64,000 nucleotides of DNA from Stappia taiwanensis (lineage in GTDB: Bacteria; Pseudomonadota; Alphaproteobacteria; Rhizobiales; Stappiaceae), in assembly GCF_014635285.1 (NCBI RefSeq), contig NZ_BMCR01000003.1, positions 124,001 through 188,000 on the forward strand, in the 5' to 3' direction. Positions within the stretch are counted from its first letter, which is position 1. Each line of letters opens with the position of its first letter. The notes under the pieces are model-generated. The model did not search any database and had not been told where the DNA came from. It worked only from the letters and a program-made list of their open reading frames with translations. This document shows positions 52,351-63,638 of this stretch, in pieces. A program made the position numbers and the translations under genes.

Positions 52351-53415
52351 ATGACAGGTCGCAAGCATTTCATTCTCGCAATCGACGGCGGCGGTGTGCG
52401 CGGGCTGGTCCCCTTGCGGGTTCTGGAAAGCCTCGAAACGCGGATGCGCGCCCGTGGCAAGTCCGGGCCGCTGCACCGCTATTTCGACCTGATGGCCGGC
52501 ACCTCCACCGGCGGCCTGATCGTCGCCGGCCTCAGCGCGCCGAAGCCCGACGACATGAGCGGAGCCCCGGCGGCGACCGTCGAGGAGTTGCGCGGCTTCT
52601 TCGAGGTGGAGGCCCGCGAGGTGTTCCACCGTCGGCGGCTGCTGGAGCGGCTCGTCACCAATCCGCTGACGCTGTTCGATCAGCGGTATGACGAACGTCC
52701 GCTGGAGGGGCTTCTCAAGGCGCGGTTCGGCTGGACCTCGATCGCCTCGGCGCTGACCCATGTGGTGCTGACCGCCTATGACATGGAAGCGCGCGAGGCG
52801 GTGTTCATGACCAATGGCCGCCAGAGCGACGGCAGCCGCCCGGATGATTTCTATTTCTGGCAGGCGGTGCGCGCGACCACCGCCGCGCCGGTCTATTTCG
52901 AGCCGGCCAAGGTGGAGAACCTGACCCGGGGCACCGATCAGGTGCTGGTCGATGGCGGCGTCTTCCTCAACAACCCGGTGCTCGCCGCCTATGTGGAAGG
53001 ACGCAAGCTCGGCTGGCGGCCCGAGGATATGGTGATCCTGTCGTTGGGCACTGGCGCGCGCCGTCACCGGGGCTACAGTTACGAGGAGGCTGCCGGCTGG
53101 GGCGCGCTTGGCTGGTTGTCGCCGGCAAATGACACGCCGCTCTTGTCGGTGCTGTCTCACGGGCAGGCCACCACCGCCGCCTATCAGGCCGACTGGCTGC
53201 TGCCGGAGGCGGGCGTTGGTGAGGTGATTCGCCTTGATGGCGAGTTGCCGCGTGCGGCCGAGGCAATCGACAACACCCGGCCGGGCAACATCATCGAGCT
53301 GAACGGGGTCGCCGACCGGATCATTCGCGACAACACCGAATTGCTCGACCGGCTTGCCGGGGAAATCTCCGAGCGGAGCGACTGGACCGCCGGAGGGCTG
53401 TCGCAGCATGGTTAA
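52351..53415 (+). CDS. patatin-like phospholipase
   Basis: 354 aa. Glycine-rich oxyanion loop AIDGGGVRGLVPLRVLE, catalytic Ser in LMAGTSTGGLIVAGL and catalytic Asp in LVDGGVFLNNPVLAAY: the Ser-Asp dyad of patatins is complete. They release fatty acids from lipids; related proteins serve as effectors in anti-phage (CBASS) systems, but no cyclase or other defence gene is adjacent here. A single gene with a start after GGTGAGGATTCC. Confidence 0.9.
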   Translation: MTGRKHFILAIDGGGVRGLVPLRVLESLETRMRARGKSGPLHRYFDLMAGTSTGGLIVAGLSAPKPDDMSGAPAATVEELRGFFEVEAREVFHRRRLLERLVTNPLTLFDQRYDERPLEGLLKARFGWTSIASALTHVVLTAYDMEAREAVFMTNGRQSDGSRPDDFYFWQAVRATTAAPVYFEPAKVENLTRGTDQVLVDGGVFLNNPVLAAYVEGRKLGWRPEDMVILSLGTGARRHRGYSYEEAAGWGALGWLSPANDTPLLSVLSHGQATTAAYQADWLLPEAGVGEVIRLDGELPRAAEAIDNTRPGNIIELNGVADRIIRDNTELLDRLAGEISERSDWTAGGLSQHG

Positions 53416-53513
53416 CCGAGTGTAAACGCCTCGGTGTGACACTTGCGTGAGCGCTCTTCAGGCCCCGTTCATCAGGGCAAGAAGCAGCCGCAGGCAGGTG
53501 GAGTGAGGGAGAA

Positions 53514-54707
53514 ATGCGGATGTCCCGGGTCCATCACGCACAGGAGATCCGCCGGAGAGCCGGTGTGACAAGCCGCGCTGCCGCATTCTGTCTGGCGCTC
53601 GCCGGCAGCGTGCCGGTGGCATCTTCGGCACTGGCGGAGACGCCGCTGCCGCGCGCCAAGCCCTCAGCCGATATCGCCCGATTGGTTGCCACCTCCACCA
53701 TCACGCCGGCAGCGCTGATGCCGGCAATCACGGCGCCTGCTCCGGTCGCACCGTCGCAGGGCGGGGACAAGGCGCAGCTGTTGGTGGTTCCGCTGCCGGT
53801 CCCGGCACCGCAAAACCGCCCGCCCGCCGGCTCCCTTGCACCGCCGGTGGCCCGTGAGGCAGCATTCAAGCGCCCCTCCCGCAAGGCGGTTGCCAAGACC
53901 TATTTCGGCGCCCGGACCACGCCGGCGCCGCTCGCCGCCCGCTCCATCGGCTCCTATGCCAAGGGCTGTCTGGCCGGCGGGCGCGCCCTGGCGATCAACG
54001 GGCCGAGCTGGCAGGTGATGCGCCTGTCACGCAACCGCAACTGGGGCCATCCTGAGCTGATCGATTTTCTGGAGAGCCTTGCCGCCGATGCGCCCAGGCT
54101 CGGCTGGAACGGGCTTCTCGTTGGCGATCTGGCGCAGCCGCGCGGCGGGCCGATGCTCTCCGGTCACGCCAGCCATCAGATCGGCCTGGATGCGGATATC
54201 TGGCTGACGCCGATGCCGGACCGGGTGCTGACTCGACAGGAGCGCGAGGAGATTTCCGCCGTCTCCATGCTCAAGGGGCCGTCGAACCTGAAGAACGCTG
54301 ACCGGGGCGTTGACCCGGCGAAATGGACCGCCTCCCGCGCCCGGCTGATCCGCCGCGCCGCGAGCGATCCGCGCGTTGCCCGCATCTTCGTTCATCCGGG
54401 CATCAAGCAGGCGCTGTGCCGCTTTGAGACCGGCAATCGCGGCTGGCTGCGCAAGGTCCGGCCGTGGTGGGGGCACCACTATCATTTCCACGTGCGCATG
54501 GCGTGTCCCGCAGGCAGTGCCGGCTGCAAGGACCAGAACCCGCCACCGCCCGGCGATGGCTGCGGCAAGGAGCTGGCCTGGTGGCTGTCCGACGAGCCCT
54601 GGGTGCCGAAAAAGTCGAAGAAACCATCGAAACCGGCGAAGAAAAAACGCGGCCTGAGCCTCGCCGCCCTGCCCAATGCCTGCATGGATGTGCTGATGGC
54701 AAGGTAG
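53514..54707 (+). CDS. mepA: penicillin-insensitive murein endopeptidase
   Basis: 397 aa. Signal peptide (hydrophobic stretch AAFCLALAGSVPVASSALAE after a basic start), a proline-rich linker about 40-130, then the MepA metallopeptidase domain: SHASHQIGLDADIWLTP with zinc ligands His and Asp, and WWGHHYHFHVRMACP with the later His. It cuts peptide cross-links of peptidoglycan in the periplasm. The long linker and the Lys-rich end are additions to the E. coli type. ATG at 53514 or 53520. Confidence 0.92.
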   Translation: MRMSRVHHAQEIRRRAGVTSRAAAFCLALAGSVPVASSALAETPLPRAKPSADIARLVATSTITPAALMPAITAPAPVAPSQGGDKAQLLVVPLPVPAPQNRPPAGSLAPPVAREAAFKRPSRKAVAKTYFGARTTPAPLAARSIGSYAKGCLAGGRALAINGPSWQVMRLSRNRNWGHPELIDFLESLAADAPRLGWNGLLVGDLAQPRGGPMLSGHASHQIGLDADIWLTPMPDRVLTRQEREEISAVSMLKGPSNLKNADRGVDPAKWTASRARLIRRAASDPRVARIFVHPGIKQALCRFETGNRGWLRKVRPWWGHHYHFHVRMACPAGSAGCKDQNPPPPGDGCGKELAWWLSDEPWVPKKSKKPSKPAKKKRGLSLAALPNACMDVLMAR

Positions 54708-54793
54708 GGTGCGAACCTCAGAGGGCATTAATCCCCTTTGGGCTTGCGTGAATCCCCTTTGCGCCTGCCTGCGGTGATGGTAAACGGGCGCGC

Positions 54794-56599
54794 ATGAGCA
54801 CCAAGACCATCTCCGATATCCGCAACTTTTCCATCGTCGCCCATATCGACCATGGCAAGTCGACATTGGCCGACCGCCTGATCCAGATGACCGGGACGCT
54901 GACCACCCGTGAGATGAAGGAGCAGGTGCTCGATTCGATGGACATCGAGCGCGAACGCGGCATCACCATCAAGGCGCAGACCGTGCGCCTGATCTACACC
55001 GCCAAAGACGGGCAGCAATACAAGCTGAACCTGATCGACACCCCGGGCCACGTGGACTTCGCCTATGAGGTGTCGCGCTCGCTGGCCGCCTGCGAGGGCT
55101 CGCTGCTGGTGGTCGATGCCAGCCAGGGTGTCGAGGCGCAGACGCTGGCCAATGTCTATCAGGCGATCGACAACGATCACGAGATCGTCCCGGTGCTCAA
55201 CAAGGTCGATCTGCCGGCGGCCGAACCGGACCGCATCAAGGAGCAGATCGAGGATGTGATCGGCCTCGATGCCTCCGATGCGGTGATGATCTCGGCCAAG
55301 ACCGGTCTGGGCGTCGACGAGGTGCTGGAAGCCATCGTCACCCGCCTGCCGGCGCCCCAGGGCGACCCGGATGCGCCGCTCAAGGCGCTGCTGGTCGACA
55401 GCTGGTACGACGCCTATCTCGGCGTGATGGTACTGGTGCGCATCATCGATGGCCGGCTGAAGAAGGGCCAGAAGATCAAGATGATGGGCACCGGGGCCTC
55501 CTATGAGGTGGACCGGGTCGGCGTCATGACGCCGAAGTTCCTGACCATCGACGACCTCGGCCCCGGCGAAATCGGCGTTCTCACCGCCTCGATCAAGGAA
55601 GTGGCCGATACCCGTGTCGGCGACACCATCACCGATGACCGCAAGCCCTGTGCCGAGGCGCTGTCCGGGTTCAAGCCGGCGCAGCCGGTGGTGTTCTGCG
55701 GCCTGTTTCCGGTCGATGCCAACGACTTTGAGGATCTGCGCGCGGCCATGGGCAAGCTGCGGCTGAACGATGCCTCCTTCTCCTTCGAGATGGAGACCTC
55801 GGCGGCGCTGGGCTTCGGCTTCCGTTGCGGCTTCCTCGGCCTGTTGCACCTGGAGATCATTCAGGAGCGGCTGGAGCGCGAGTTCGATCTGGACCTGATC
55901 GCCACCGCGCCCTCGGTGGTCTACCGGATGCATCTCACCGACGATACCTTGCAGGAGCTGCACAACCCGGCCGACATGCCCGATCCGGTGAAGATCGCCA
56001 GCATCGAGGAGCCGTGGATCCGCGCCACCATCATGACCCCCGACGAGTATCTCGGGGCGATCCTGACGCTCTGCCAGGAGCGGCGCGGCGTGCAGGTCGA
56101 TCTGAACTACGTCGGCAGCCGGGCGATGGTCACCTACGACCTGCCGCTGAACGAGGTGGTGTTCGATTTCTATGATCGGCTGAAGTCGATCTCCAAGGGC
56201 TATGCCTCGTTCGACTATCAGATCACCGAGTACCGCGAGGGCGATCTGGTGAAGATGTCGATCCTGGTCAATGCCGAGCCGGTCGATGCGCTTTCGGTGC
56301 TGGTGCACCGGTCGCAGGCGGACCGGCGCGGCCGGGCCATGTGCGAGAAGCTCAAGGACCTGATCCCCCGGCACATGTTCAAGATCCCGATCCAGGCCGC
56401 CATCGGCGCCCGGGTCATCGCCCGCGAAACCATTGCCGCCCTGCGCAAGGACGTCACCGCCAAGTGCTACGGCGGCGATGCCACCCGAAAGCGCAAGCTT
56501 CTGGAGAAGCAGAAGGAAGGCAAGAAGAAGATGCGCCAGTTCGGCAAGGTGGAGATCCCGCAGGAAGCCTTCATCAAGGCCCTGAAGATGGATTCCTGA
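54794..56599 (+). CDS. lepA: elongation factor 4 (LepA)
   Basis: 601 aa. GTP-binding motifs [18 protein letters not shown] (G1), [15 protein letters not shown] (G2), [14 protein letters not shown] (G3) and [14 protein letters not shown] (G4), then domains II, III, V and the LepA-specific C-terminal domain with [20 protein letters not shown]. It back-translocates or remodels ribosomes under stress. Full length and intact. It ends 24 bp from the convergent radical SAM gene. Confidence 0.98.
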   Translation: MSTKTISDIRNFSIVAHIDHGKSTLADRLIQMTGTLTTREMKEQVLDSMDIERERGITIKAQTVRLIYTAKDGQQYKLNLIDTPGHVDFAYEVSRSLAACEGSLLVVDASQGVEAQTLANVYQAIDNDHEIVPVLNKVDLPAAEPDRIKEQIEDVIGLDASDAVMISAKTGLGVDEVLEAIVTRLPAPQGDPDAPLKALLVDSWYDAYLGVMVLVRIIDGRLKKGQKIKMMGTGASYEVDRVGVMTPKFLTIDDLGPGEIGVLTASIKEVADTRVGDTITDDRKPCAEALSGFKPAQPVVFCGLFPVDANDFEDLRAAMGKLRLNDASFSFEMETSAALGFGFRCGFLGLLHLEIIQERLEREFDLDLIATAPSVVYRMHLTDDTLQELHNPADMPDPVKIASIEEPWIRATIMTPDEYLGAILTLCQERRGVQVDLNYVGSRAMVTYDLPLNEVVFDFYDRLKSISKGYASFDYQITEYREGDLVKMSILVNAEPVDALSVLVHRSQADRRGRAMCEKLKDLIPRHMFKIPIQAAIGARVIARETIAALRKDVTAKCYGGDATRKRKLLEKQKEGKKKMRQFGKVEIPQEAFIKALKMDS

Positions 56600-56623
56600 G
56601 TATCGGCGTGGCGCTGTCGCGGC

Positions 56624-58228
56624 CTATTCGGCGGCGACCAGCGCTGGCGGCTGCCACGCGCCGCTTTCGATTTCCGCGATCTGCCGGTCGATCTGTTCCA
56701 GCACGAAGCGGGCAAACGGGCCGAGGTGGACATAGAGCGCCACCATCTGCAGCATCGGATTGAGCGCGCGCGGATTGCGCAGCAAGGTGTGGCCGATCAT
56801 CCGCCACAGAGCACCGCGATGGGCGGGGTGCTTGCGCGTGATCGACCAGATCAGCCGGCCCAGCTTCCTGATATCCGAGCCGAGACGGGCGTTGAGCATG
56901 TCGCCATTGGGTCCGCTCATGTCCAGCAGCGACACCAGCTTGCGCAGTCGGGAGAAATAGGCCTCCGGCGCATAGACCCGTTCGATCACCTTGCGATAGT
57001 CGGCAAGGATTTCCGCGCGCGGGCGCAGGGTTTCGAAGTTGAGCCCGGCGGTGCATTGGTCGCCGACCTGATGCTCCGGATCGGCCACGTCGAATTCGGC
57101 GTGAAGCCGCCCCTGCGCCGCCAGCCTCCGGGTGAGCTGGGTGGTGGGCAGGGCATAGAGCAGCCCGGCCATGGCAACCGGCACGGCCGCCTCCTCGATC
57201 AGCCCGGCAATCTCATCGGCCACCTGGTCGCTTTCCTCATCGAAGCCGACGATGAAGCCGCCGACCACGAAGATGCCCGCCTCATAGACCTTGCGGACGC
57301 TGGCGGCGATGTCGCGGCGGGTGTTCTGCTTCTTGCGCGTGGCGGTGAGCACGTCCGGATCGGGGCTTTCGATGCCGATGAACACGGCGAAGAAACCGGC
57401 CTGCTGCATCATGGTCAGAAGGGCCGGGTCGTCGGCCAGGTTGAGTGAGGCTTCGGTCGACAGTTCGAACGGGCGCCTATGGGCCTTCTGCCAGGCGATC
57501 AGCTCCGGCAGGAACGCCTTCACCGCCTTCTTGTTGCCGATCAGGTTGTCATCGACGAAATCCACGTGGCCGCGATAGCCGAGATCGTAGAGCGCCTGCA
57601 GCTCGCGCAGGATTTGCGCATTGGTCTTGGTGCGCGGCTTGCGCCCGTAAAGCTCGATGATGTCGCAGAACTCGCAGGTGAACGGACAGCCGCGCGAGTA
57701 CTGCACATTGACCTGAACGTAATTGTCGAAATTCAAAAGGTCGAAGCGCGGCACCGGTGTCTGGGTGACGTCGGTCTTGAATTTCTCCGCTTCGAAGGTG
57801 CCCGCGCGCTCGCCCCGCTCGAAGGCGGCGATGAAGCGCGGCAAGACCTCTTCCGCCTCGCCGAGAACCCGGAAGTCGGCGTCGCCGTACTGCTCCGGGC
57901 TTGAAGTCACGTCGGGGCCGCCGACCACCACCGGCACCCCTGCGCTTCGGCATTCTGCGATGATCGTCTGCACATCTGACTGTTGCGGCAGCATGCCGCC
58001 GGTGAAGACGATATCCGCTGACCGGATGTCGCTGTCCGCCAGCGTTTCGGTGTTGCGGTCGATCAGCCGCACGTTCCAGGTGTCCGGCAGCATCGCCGCG
58101 ACGGTGATCAGGCCGAGCGGCGGGGCGGGGTATTTCGCGCCAACCAGTTCGCAGGTGCTCCGGTAGTTCCAGAAGGACCCGGCCTGAAAGCGGGGGTAGA
58201 CCATCAGAACTTGGATGTCGGTCGGCAT
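56624..58228 (-). CDS. B12-binding radical SAM protein, DUF4070/HpnP-like
   Basis: 534 aa from ATG 58228 (MPTDIQVLMVYPRF); another in-frame ATG lies at 58240. N-terminal cobalamin-binding fold (ADIVFTGGMLPQQSDVQTII), then the radical SAM core with the cluster Cys motif RGCPFTCEFCDIIELYGRKP (C-x3-C-x2-C), VDFVDDNLIGNKKAVK, TEASLNLADD and FIGIESPD. A DUF4070 tail follows. The group includes the hopanoid C-2 methylase HpnP and uncharacterised members, so a lipid-type methylation is plausible but unproved. No hopanoid genes are next to it. Confidence 0.85.
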   Translation of the reverse strand: MPTDIQVLMVYPRFQAGSFWNYRSTCELVGAKYPAPPLGLITVAAMLPDTWNVRLIDRNTETLADSDIRSADIVFTGGMLPQQSDVQTIIAECRSAGVPVVVGGPDVTSSPEQYGDADFRVLGEAEEVLPRFIAAFERGERAGTFEAEKFKTDVTQTPVPRFDLLNFDNYVQVNVQYSRGCPFTCEFCDIIELYGRKPRTKTNAQILRELQALYDLGYRGHVDFVDDNLIGNKKAVKAFLPELIAWQKAHRRPFELSTEASLNLADDPALLTMMQQAGFFAVFIGIESPDPDVLTATRKKQNTRRDIAASVRKVYEAGIFVVGGFIVGFDEESDQVADEIAGLIEEAAVPVAMAGLLYALPTTQLTRRLAAQGRLHAEFDVADPEHQVGDQCTAGLNFETLRPRAEILADYRKVIERVYAPEAYFSRLRKLVSLLDMSGPNGDMLNARLGSDIRKLGRLIWSITRKHPAHRGALWRMIGHTLLRNPRALNPMLQMVALYVHLGPFARFVLEQIDRQIAEIESGAWQPPALVAAE

Positions 58229-58652
58229 CGGATCCCTCATGTCCGGGCTTTGCAGGTTTGACCTGTACCCGTCTCCGTCGGCGCGCTCTCGTTGAGAGAC
58301 GTTAACAAAAAACACGTGAAAATACAGACCGAAAACGGCGGCGCACCGCGCAGGAAGCGTGCCTGCCAGATCTTTTCACGTATCGGTCTGATGGGAGCTA
58401 TTGCAATTTGCAGAACAGTCACCATTTCTTAACAGTGATTGTTCATAAGTATTCGGCGCATTCGGAACCGATAAGGTTTCTGCGGCCGGGCGACCCGAAT
58501 TTCTACCCGGGCACGGCTGCTTCCGAAAATTCGCGTTCTCAGTGTCCGCCAGGGCCGGACGTCCGTTCGGCTTCTTGGGCGGTGTGCCTGATGACAGGCG
58601 GCGTCGGGAAGAATGGGCAATTGCCAAAAAAGCAAAATGAAAGAGACTTGAA
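58229..58652. other. divergent intergenic region with long leader of the cold-shock-like gene
   Basis: 424 bp without a gene. It contains a 9-bp inverted repeat ACGTGAAAA (58314-58322) / TTTTCACGT (58373-58381), followed and preceded by a second shared CAGACCGA-type word, and an AT-rich patch near 58420-58460. It may hold promoters of both flanking genes and a long 5' leader as in cold-shock genes. No promoter is assigned. Confidence 0.4.
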
Positions 58653-58853
58653 ATGCAGCTTGGAAATGTAAAGTGGTTCGATATCGGCACCGGTATCGGA
58701 CAGATTGAAGCGGACGAAGGCGACTTCGTTCATGTGGGCATCGATGTGGTTCGCCGTGCCGGCGAGGCAACGCTGCGCGAAGGCCAGTTGGTTGTCTATG
58801 ACCTGGAATATGCCAAGGGCCGTTCGGTCGCCGACAACCTGCGAGTTCTGTAG
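58653..58853 (+). CDS. divergent cold-shock-domain protein
   Basis: 66 aa, one small OB-fold. Starts MQLGNVKWFDIGTGIGQIEA and ends KGRSVADNLRVL, aligning end to end with CspA-type proteins. The first RNA-binding motif, usually K-G-F-G-F-I, is TGIGQI here, so both stacking Phe residues and the Lys are lost. In the second motif FVHV remains. It probably has weak or different nucleic-acid binding. GAAAGAGA precedes the ATG. A hairpin of CCCGGACC / GGTCTCCGGG follows the stop without a T-tract. Confidence 0.8.
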   Translation: MQLGNVKWFDIGTGIGQIEADEGDFVHVGIDVVRRAGEATLREGQLVVYDLEYAKGRSVADNLRVL

Positions 58854-58992
58854 AACGTGAAACGAGCTGTCCCGGACCAGACAAGGTCTCCGGGGCGGAT
58901 GGATTGACCTCTTGTACTGATGCATCGAGGGCAGCTCCGTGAGAGCGCCAGATGCCGGAAACGGGGCGCCGTGCGTGTGAAGCGCGTCGCCT

Positions 58993-60246
58993 TCAGTTTC
59001 CTCCGCCCGCCGGCGTGGACCGGGTTTGGGCCGACATCTTCCGTAACCGTAGCATCGCCACGAGGCCAAACGCCGGGCCGAGCGCCAGAAGGGCCAGCAT
59101 GACCGGCCAGCCGAGCGCTTCGGCCAGCATTGGCGTTGCCTGTACGGTGAGAAAGCTCAAGGTAAAGCCGAGCGCGGTTTGTAGGGTCATCAGGCTGCCG
59201 GCTTGCTCCGGCGGGGCATGATCGGCCACCAGCGCGGAAAACTGCGCGGAGTCCGGAATGATCGAAAACCCCCAGAGCAGAAAGATCGCACCGACCAGCA
59301 GCGGCGCGCCGCCGAAGCTGAGCGCCGCGGCGATGGCGCAGCTGCCGCTGGTCGCAAGTGCGGCAATGGCAACGTTTTCCTTTCCGATCCGGTCGGCGAT
59401 CCAGCCCGCGCCGATACAGGCGCAGCCCCCTGCGGCGATGGCGGCGAAGGTAACGATACGCGCCCACGCCAGCGCATCGCCGCCGTCGAGGGTGAGAGCG
59501 AAGGAGGCGGCCATGGCGGTGACCGCCCAGGTCCACATCGCATAGAGCTCCCACATATGGCCGAGATAGCCCGCATAGGCGAGGCGGATGCCCCGATTGG
59601 TCCAGGCGGATGCAACGACGCTGGGGTCGAACCGGGTGGCATTGGCATGGTGCGGCCCGAGCCGGACCAGCAGCGCCAGTCCGGCGGCGGCAAGCGCTGC
59701 CAGCGAGGCGGTGACGACCGTCGCCCGCCAGTTGGCGCCGCCAGCAAAGGAGATCAGATACGGCGCGGCAGAGCCGAGTGTCACGGCGCCGACCAGAAGG
59801 CCGACGAGAAACCCCCGGTCGCGTACCCCCCAGCCAACCGCGATCTTCATGCCCACCGGATAGACCCCGGCGAGCAGCGCGCCGGTGGCCATGCGTGCGG
59901 CAATCGCCGCGATGCCGCCGATGGGCAGCACCAGAAGGCTGGCGTTGACCAGTGCGGCCAGCGCGGCACAGGCGGCGAACAGCCGGCTGGGATGGATCCG
60001 GTCGGCCAGACCGAGCACCGCCGAGGTCAGCGCGCCGATGACGAAGCCGATCTGCACGCCGCTCGACAGCAGCGCCTGGCGCGGGCTGGACACCGGCGCC
60101 TCGCGCAGCATTTCCGGCAGGATCGCCGCCGAGACGAACCACAGGGAAAGTGCGGCCACCACGGCAATGGCCAGCAAGGTGAGGGCGGTGGTCTTGATGG
60201 CCGTGGCTCCTGTCGGTCGGTGGCGGATGGCCGGACGAGCAAGCAT
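58993..60246 (-). CDS. major facilitator superfamily transporter
   Basis: 417 aa with about twelve hydrophobic segments. N-terminal [20 protein letters not shown], the loop [14 protein letters not shown] at the MFS loop 2-3 position, [20 protein letters not shown] in the second half, and [20 protein letters not shown]. Substrate not predictable. It ends convergently near the cold-shock-like gene and is divergent from glpK. Confidence 0.85.
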   Translation of the reverse strand: MLARPAIRHRPTGATAIKTTALTLLAIAVVAALSLWFVSAAILPEMLREAPVSSPRQALLSSGVQIGFVIGALTSAVLGLADRIHPSRLFAACAALAALVNASLLVLPIGGIAAIAARMATGALLAGVYPVGMKIAVGWGVRDRGFLVGLLVGAVTLGSAAPYLISFAGGANWRATVVTASLAALAAAGLALLVRLGPHHANATRFDPSVVASAWTNRGIRLAYAGYLGHMWELYAMWTWAVTAMAASFALTLDGGDALAWARIVTFAAIAAGGCACIGAGWIADRIGKENVAIAALATSGSCAIAAALSFGGAPLLVGAIFLLWGFSIIPDSAQFSALVADHAPPEQAGSLMTLQTALGFTLSFLTVQATPMLAEALGWPVMLALLALGPAFGLVAMLRLRKMSAQTRSTPAGGGN

Positions 60247-60334
60247 CCTGTGTTTTTCACAGGCCGGTCAAGCGGCTGGTCAAGCCAGGTGATGGCCGAC
60301 GAGACGGGTGGTATTTTCGATTGACCGGATTTTT

Positions 60335-60380
60335 GTTTCGTTTGATTGTCCGGCCAGCTGACATTGAAAGAAAACGAAAC
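60335..60380. promoter_or_regulatory. GTTTCGTTT / AAACGAAAC inverted repeat before glpK
   Basis: Perfect 9-bp arms at 60335-60343 and 60372-60380, 28 bp apart, 18 bp before the glpK start. TTTCGTTT words are typical of DeoR-family (GlpR-type) operators. A TTGACC box at 60321-60326 may be the -35 element, but the -10 is weak. Confidence 0.55.
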
Positions 60381-60398
60381 TTCGGGAGGCGTTGCCGG

Positions 60399-61904
<1,506 letters not shown>

Positions 61905-61911
61905 GTCTTCT

Positions 61912-62778
61912 CTAGCGCCAGCCGTCCCGGTAAAGCGCTTCGAGAGCCTGTCGGTAGTTTGGAAAGCGGAAGGCGTAGCCCAGCTCCCGCTTCAGCCGGG
62001 CGTTGGAAACCCGCTTGTTCTCCCCATAGAACGAACGGGCCATCGGCGTCAGTTCGGCGGTTTCGAAATCCTGTTCCGGCGGCGGGGTGCGGCCCAGAAG
62101 CTGGGCCGCATAGGCGACCACATCCTGCGGCGGGGCCGGCTCGTCGTCGGTGACGTTGTAGATCCGCGTTGCCGAAGGGGTGTCGATGGCCGCCTCCAGC
62201 GCGCCGGCGATATCCGCGACGTGAATGCGGTTGAATACCTGCCCCGGCTTGACCAGCCGCCGGGCCGTGCCCTTGTCGAAGTTGACGAAGGCATTGCGCC
62301 CGGGGCCGTAGATGCCGGCCAGACGAAAGATCTCAACCGGAAGGCCGGTGGCCTTGGCCCAGTCGAGCCATGCGTCTTCCGCCGCCAGCCGCTGCACCGA
62401 CCGCCGGGACACTGGCCGGCAGGGCGTCTCCTCATCGACCCAGGCGCCATCGTGATTGCCGTAGACCCCGACGGTGGACAGGTAACCGGTCCACTGCGGC
62501 CGGGCTGCGCTAAGATCGTCCCGGTAGTGCCGCAGCACCGGGTCGCCGTTCGCATCCGGGCCGATGGAGATGAGCACGTGACTGGCCTGCCGCAGCGCTT
62601 CGGCGGTTGCCGCGTCGCGTGCCGTGCCGTCGAATAGGAACGGCGCGACGCCCGCCGCCGTCATCGTCGCCGCCTTGTCGGAAGAGCGCGTGGTGGCGCC
62701 GATCCACGAACAGCGGCCGCGGACCCGCTCGACGAAGGCTGAGGCGGAATAGCCGTAACCGAAGATGAACAGGCGCAT
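61912..62778 (-). CDS. SDR-family NAD(P)-dependent epimerase-like protein (YeeZ type)
   Basis: 288 aa. Rossmann start MRLFIFGYGYSASAFVERVR with a G-x-G-x-x-A/S pattern, STVGVYGNHDGAWVDEETPC, and FRLAGIYGPGRNAFV. It matches the extended SDR subgroup around E. coli YeeZ, in which the catalytic Tyr is part of VYG. Substrate unknown. 20 bp downstream of the TrmH-type gene on the same strand, so it may be the third gene of that transcript. Confidence 0.85.
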   Translation of the reverse strand: MRLFIFGYGYSASAFVERVRGRCSWIGATTRSSDKAATMTAAGVAPFLFDGTARDAATAEALRQASHVLISIGPDANGDPVLRHYRDDLSAARPQWTGYLSTVGVYGNHDGAWVDEETPCRPVSRRSVQRLAAEDAWLDWAKATGLPVEIFRLAGIYGPGRNAFVNFDKGTARRLVKPGQVFNRIHVADIAGALEAAIDTPSATRIYNVTDDEPAPPQDVVAYAAQLLGRTPPPEQDFETAELTPMARSFYGENKRVSNARLKRELGYAFRFPNYRQALEALYRDGWR

Positions 62779-62798
62779 GGCGGACCTTTGCGGTTGGG

Positions 62799-63638
62799 TC
62801 AGGTCAGCGACAAGTCGTCGCGGCGGATCTCGTAAAGCATCACGGCGGTGGCGACCGCAAGGTTGAGGCTGTCGGCCTGGCCCACCTGGGGAATGCGCGC
62901 CAGATGGGTGCAGGTCTCGGCCATTTCGTCCGGCAGGCCGGCCTGCTCGTTGCCCATCAAAAGGAGGGTCGGCCGCGCGTAGGGGATGGTGCGGTAGTCG
63001 GTCGAGCCCTTGAGATGGGTGCCGACCACCGTTCCCGGCCATTTTTTCACCAACGCGCGAAACGCCTCGCGGCTCATCCGCGTCATGGGCACGTGGAAGA
63101 TGGAGCCCATGGTCGCCCGCACCGCTTCCACGGCGAAGGGATCGGTGGTCTCGCCGATGAGCAGGAGCCCCCGGGCGCCGACCGCATCGGCGGTGCGCAG
63201 GATGGTGCCGAGATTGCCCGGATCGCGCACGTGGTCAAGGGCGACCCAGACCCCTTGTGGATCCTGTGCCACCGCCTCGGGGGCGAGGAACTTCTGTTCG
63301 TAGACACCGACCACCATCTGCGGATTGTCGCGGCGGGTGACGGCGGCCAGAACGGCGGTGGAGACCTCCAGGATGGTGGCCCCGCGTGCCCGCGCCCGGG
63401 CGGCGGTCTCGCGCGCCGCGTCGCTTTCCAGCGCCTCCGGCCCCAGAACCAGCATGTCGATGGTCCAGCCGGCGGCGAGTGCGTCTGTCGCCAGCTTCAG
63501 CCCTTCCGCGACGAAGCGACCGGTCCGCTGCCGGTGCTTGCGCTGGCCGACCAGCGCCTTGATGTCCTTGATCAGCGGATTGGAGAAGGAGGTGATCTTC
63601 TTGACCGCGCCGGGCCGTCCCGTGCCGCCGGCGCTCAT
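62799..63638 (-). CDS. TrmH-family (SpoU) RNA 2'-O-methyltransferase
   Basis: 279 aa. An N-terminal RNA-binding part (ITSFSNPLIKDIKALVGQRK, EGLKLATDALAAG) precedes the SPOUT knot: LDHVRDPGNLGTILRTADAV (motif 1), LLMGNEQAGLPDEMAETC (motif 2) and GQADSLNLAVATAVMLYE (motif 3). The type methylates a ribose in 23S rRNA (RlmB-like), though the exact nucleotide cannot be read. Overlaps the upstream methyltransferase by 4 bp. Confidence 0.92.
   Translation of the reverse strand: MSAGGTGRPGAVKKITSFSNPLIKDIKALVGQRKHRQRTGRFVAEGLKLATDALAAGWTIDMLVLGPEALESDAARETAARARARGATILEVSTAVLAAVTRRDNPQMVVGVYEQKFLAPEAVAQDPQGVWVALDHVRDPGNLGTILRTADAVGARGLLLIGETTDPFAVEAVRATMGSIFHVPMTRMSREAFRALVKKWPGTVVGTHLKGSTDYRTIPYARPTLLLMGNEQAGLPDEMAETCTHLARIPQVGQADSLNLAVATAVMLYEIRRDDLSLT

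Noticed and set aside
52351-53415. CBASS-type anti-phage system around the patatin gene
   Set aside because: No nucleotide cyclase, ubiquitin-like or HORMA/TRIP13 gene is adjacent; neighbours are housekeeping genes.
54728-56374. 548-codon open frame antisense to lepA
   Set aside because: Shadow of codon bias in G+C-rich DNA; composition is His/Gln/Arg-rich and no family is recognisable, while lepA is certain.
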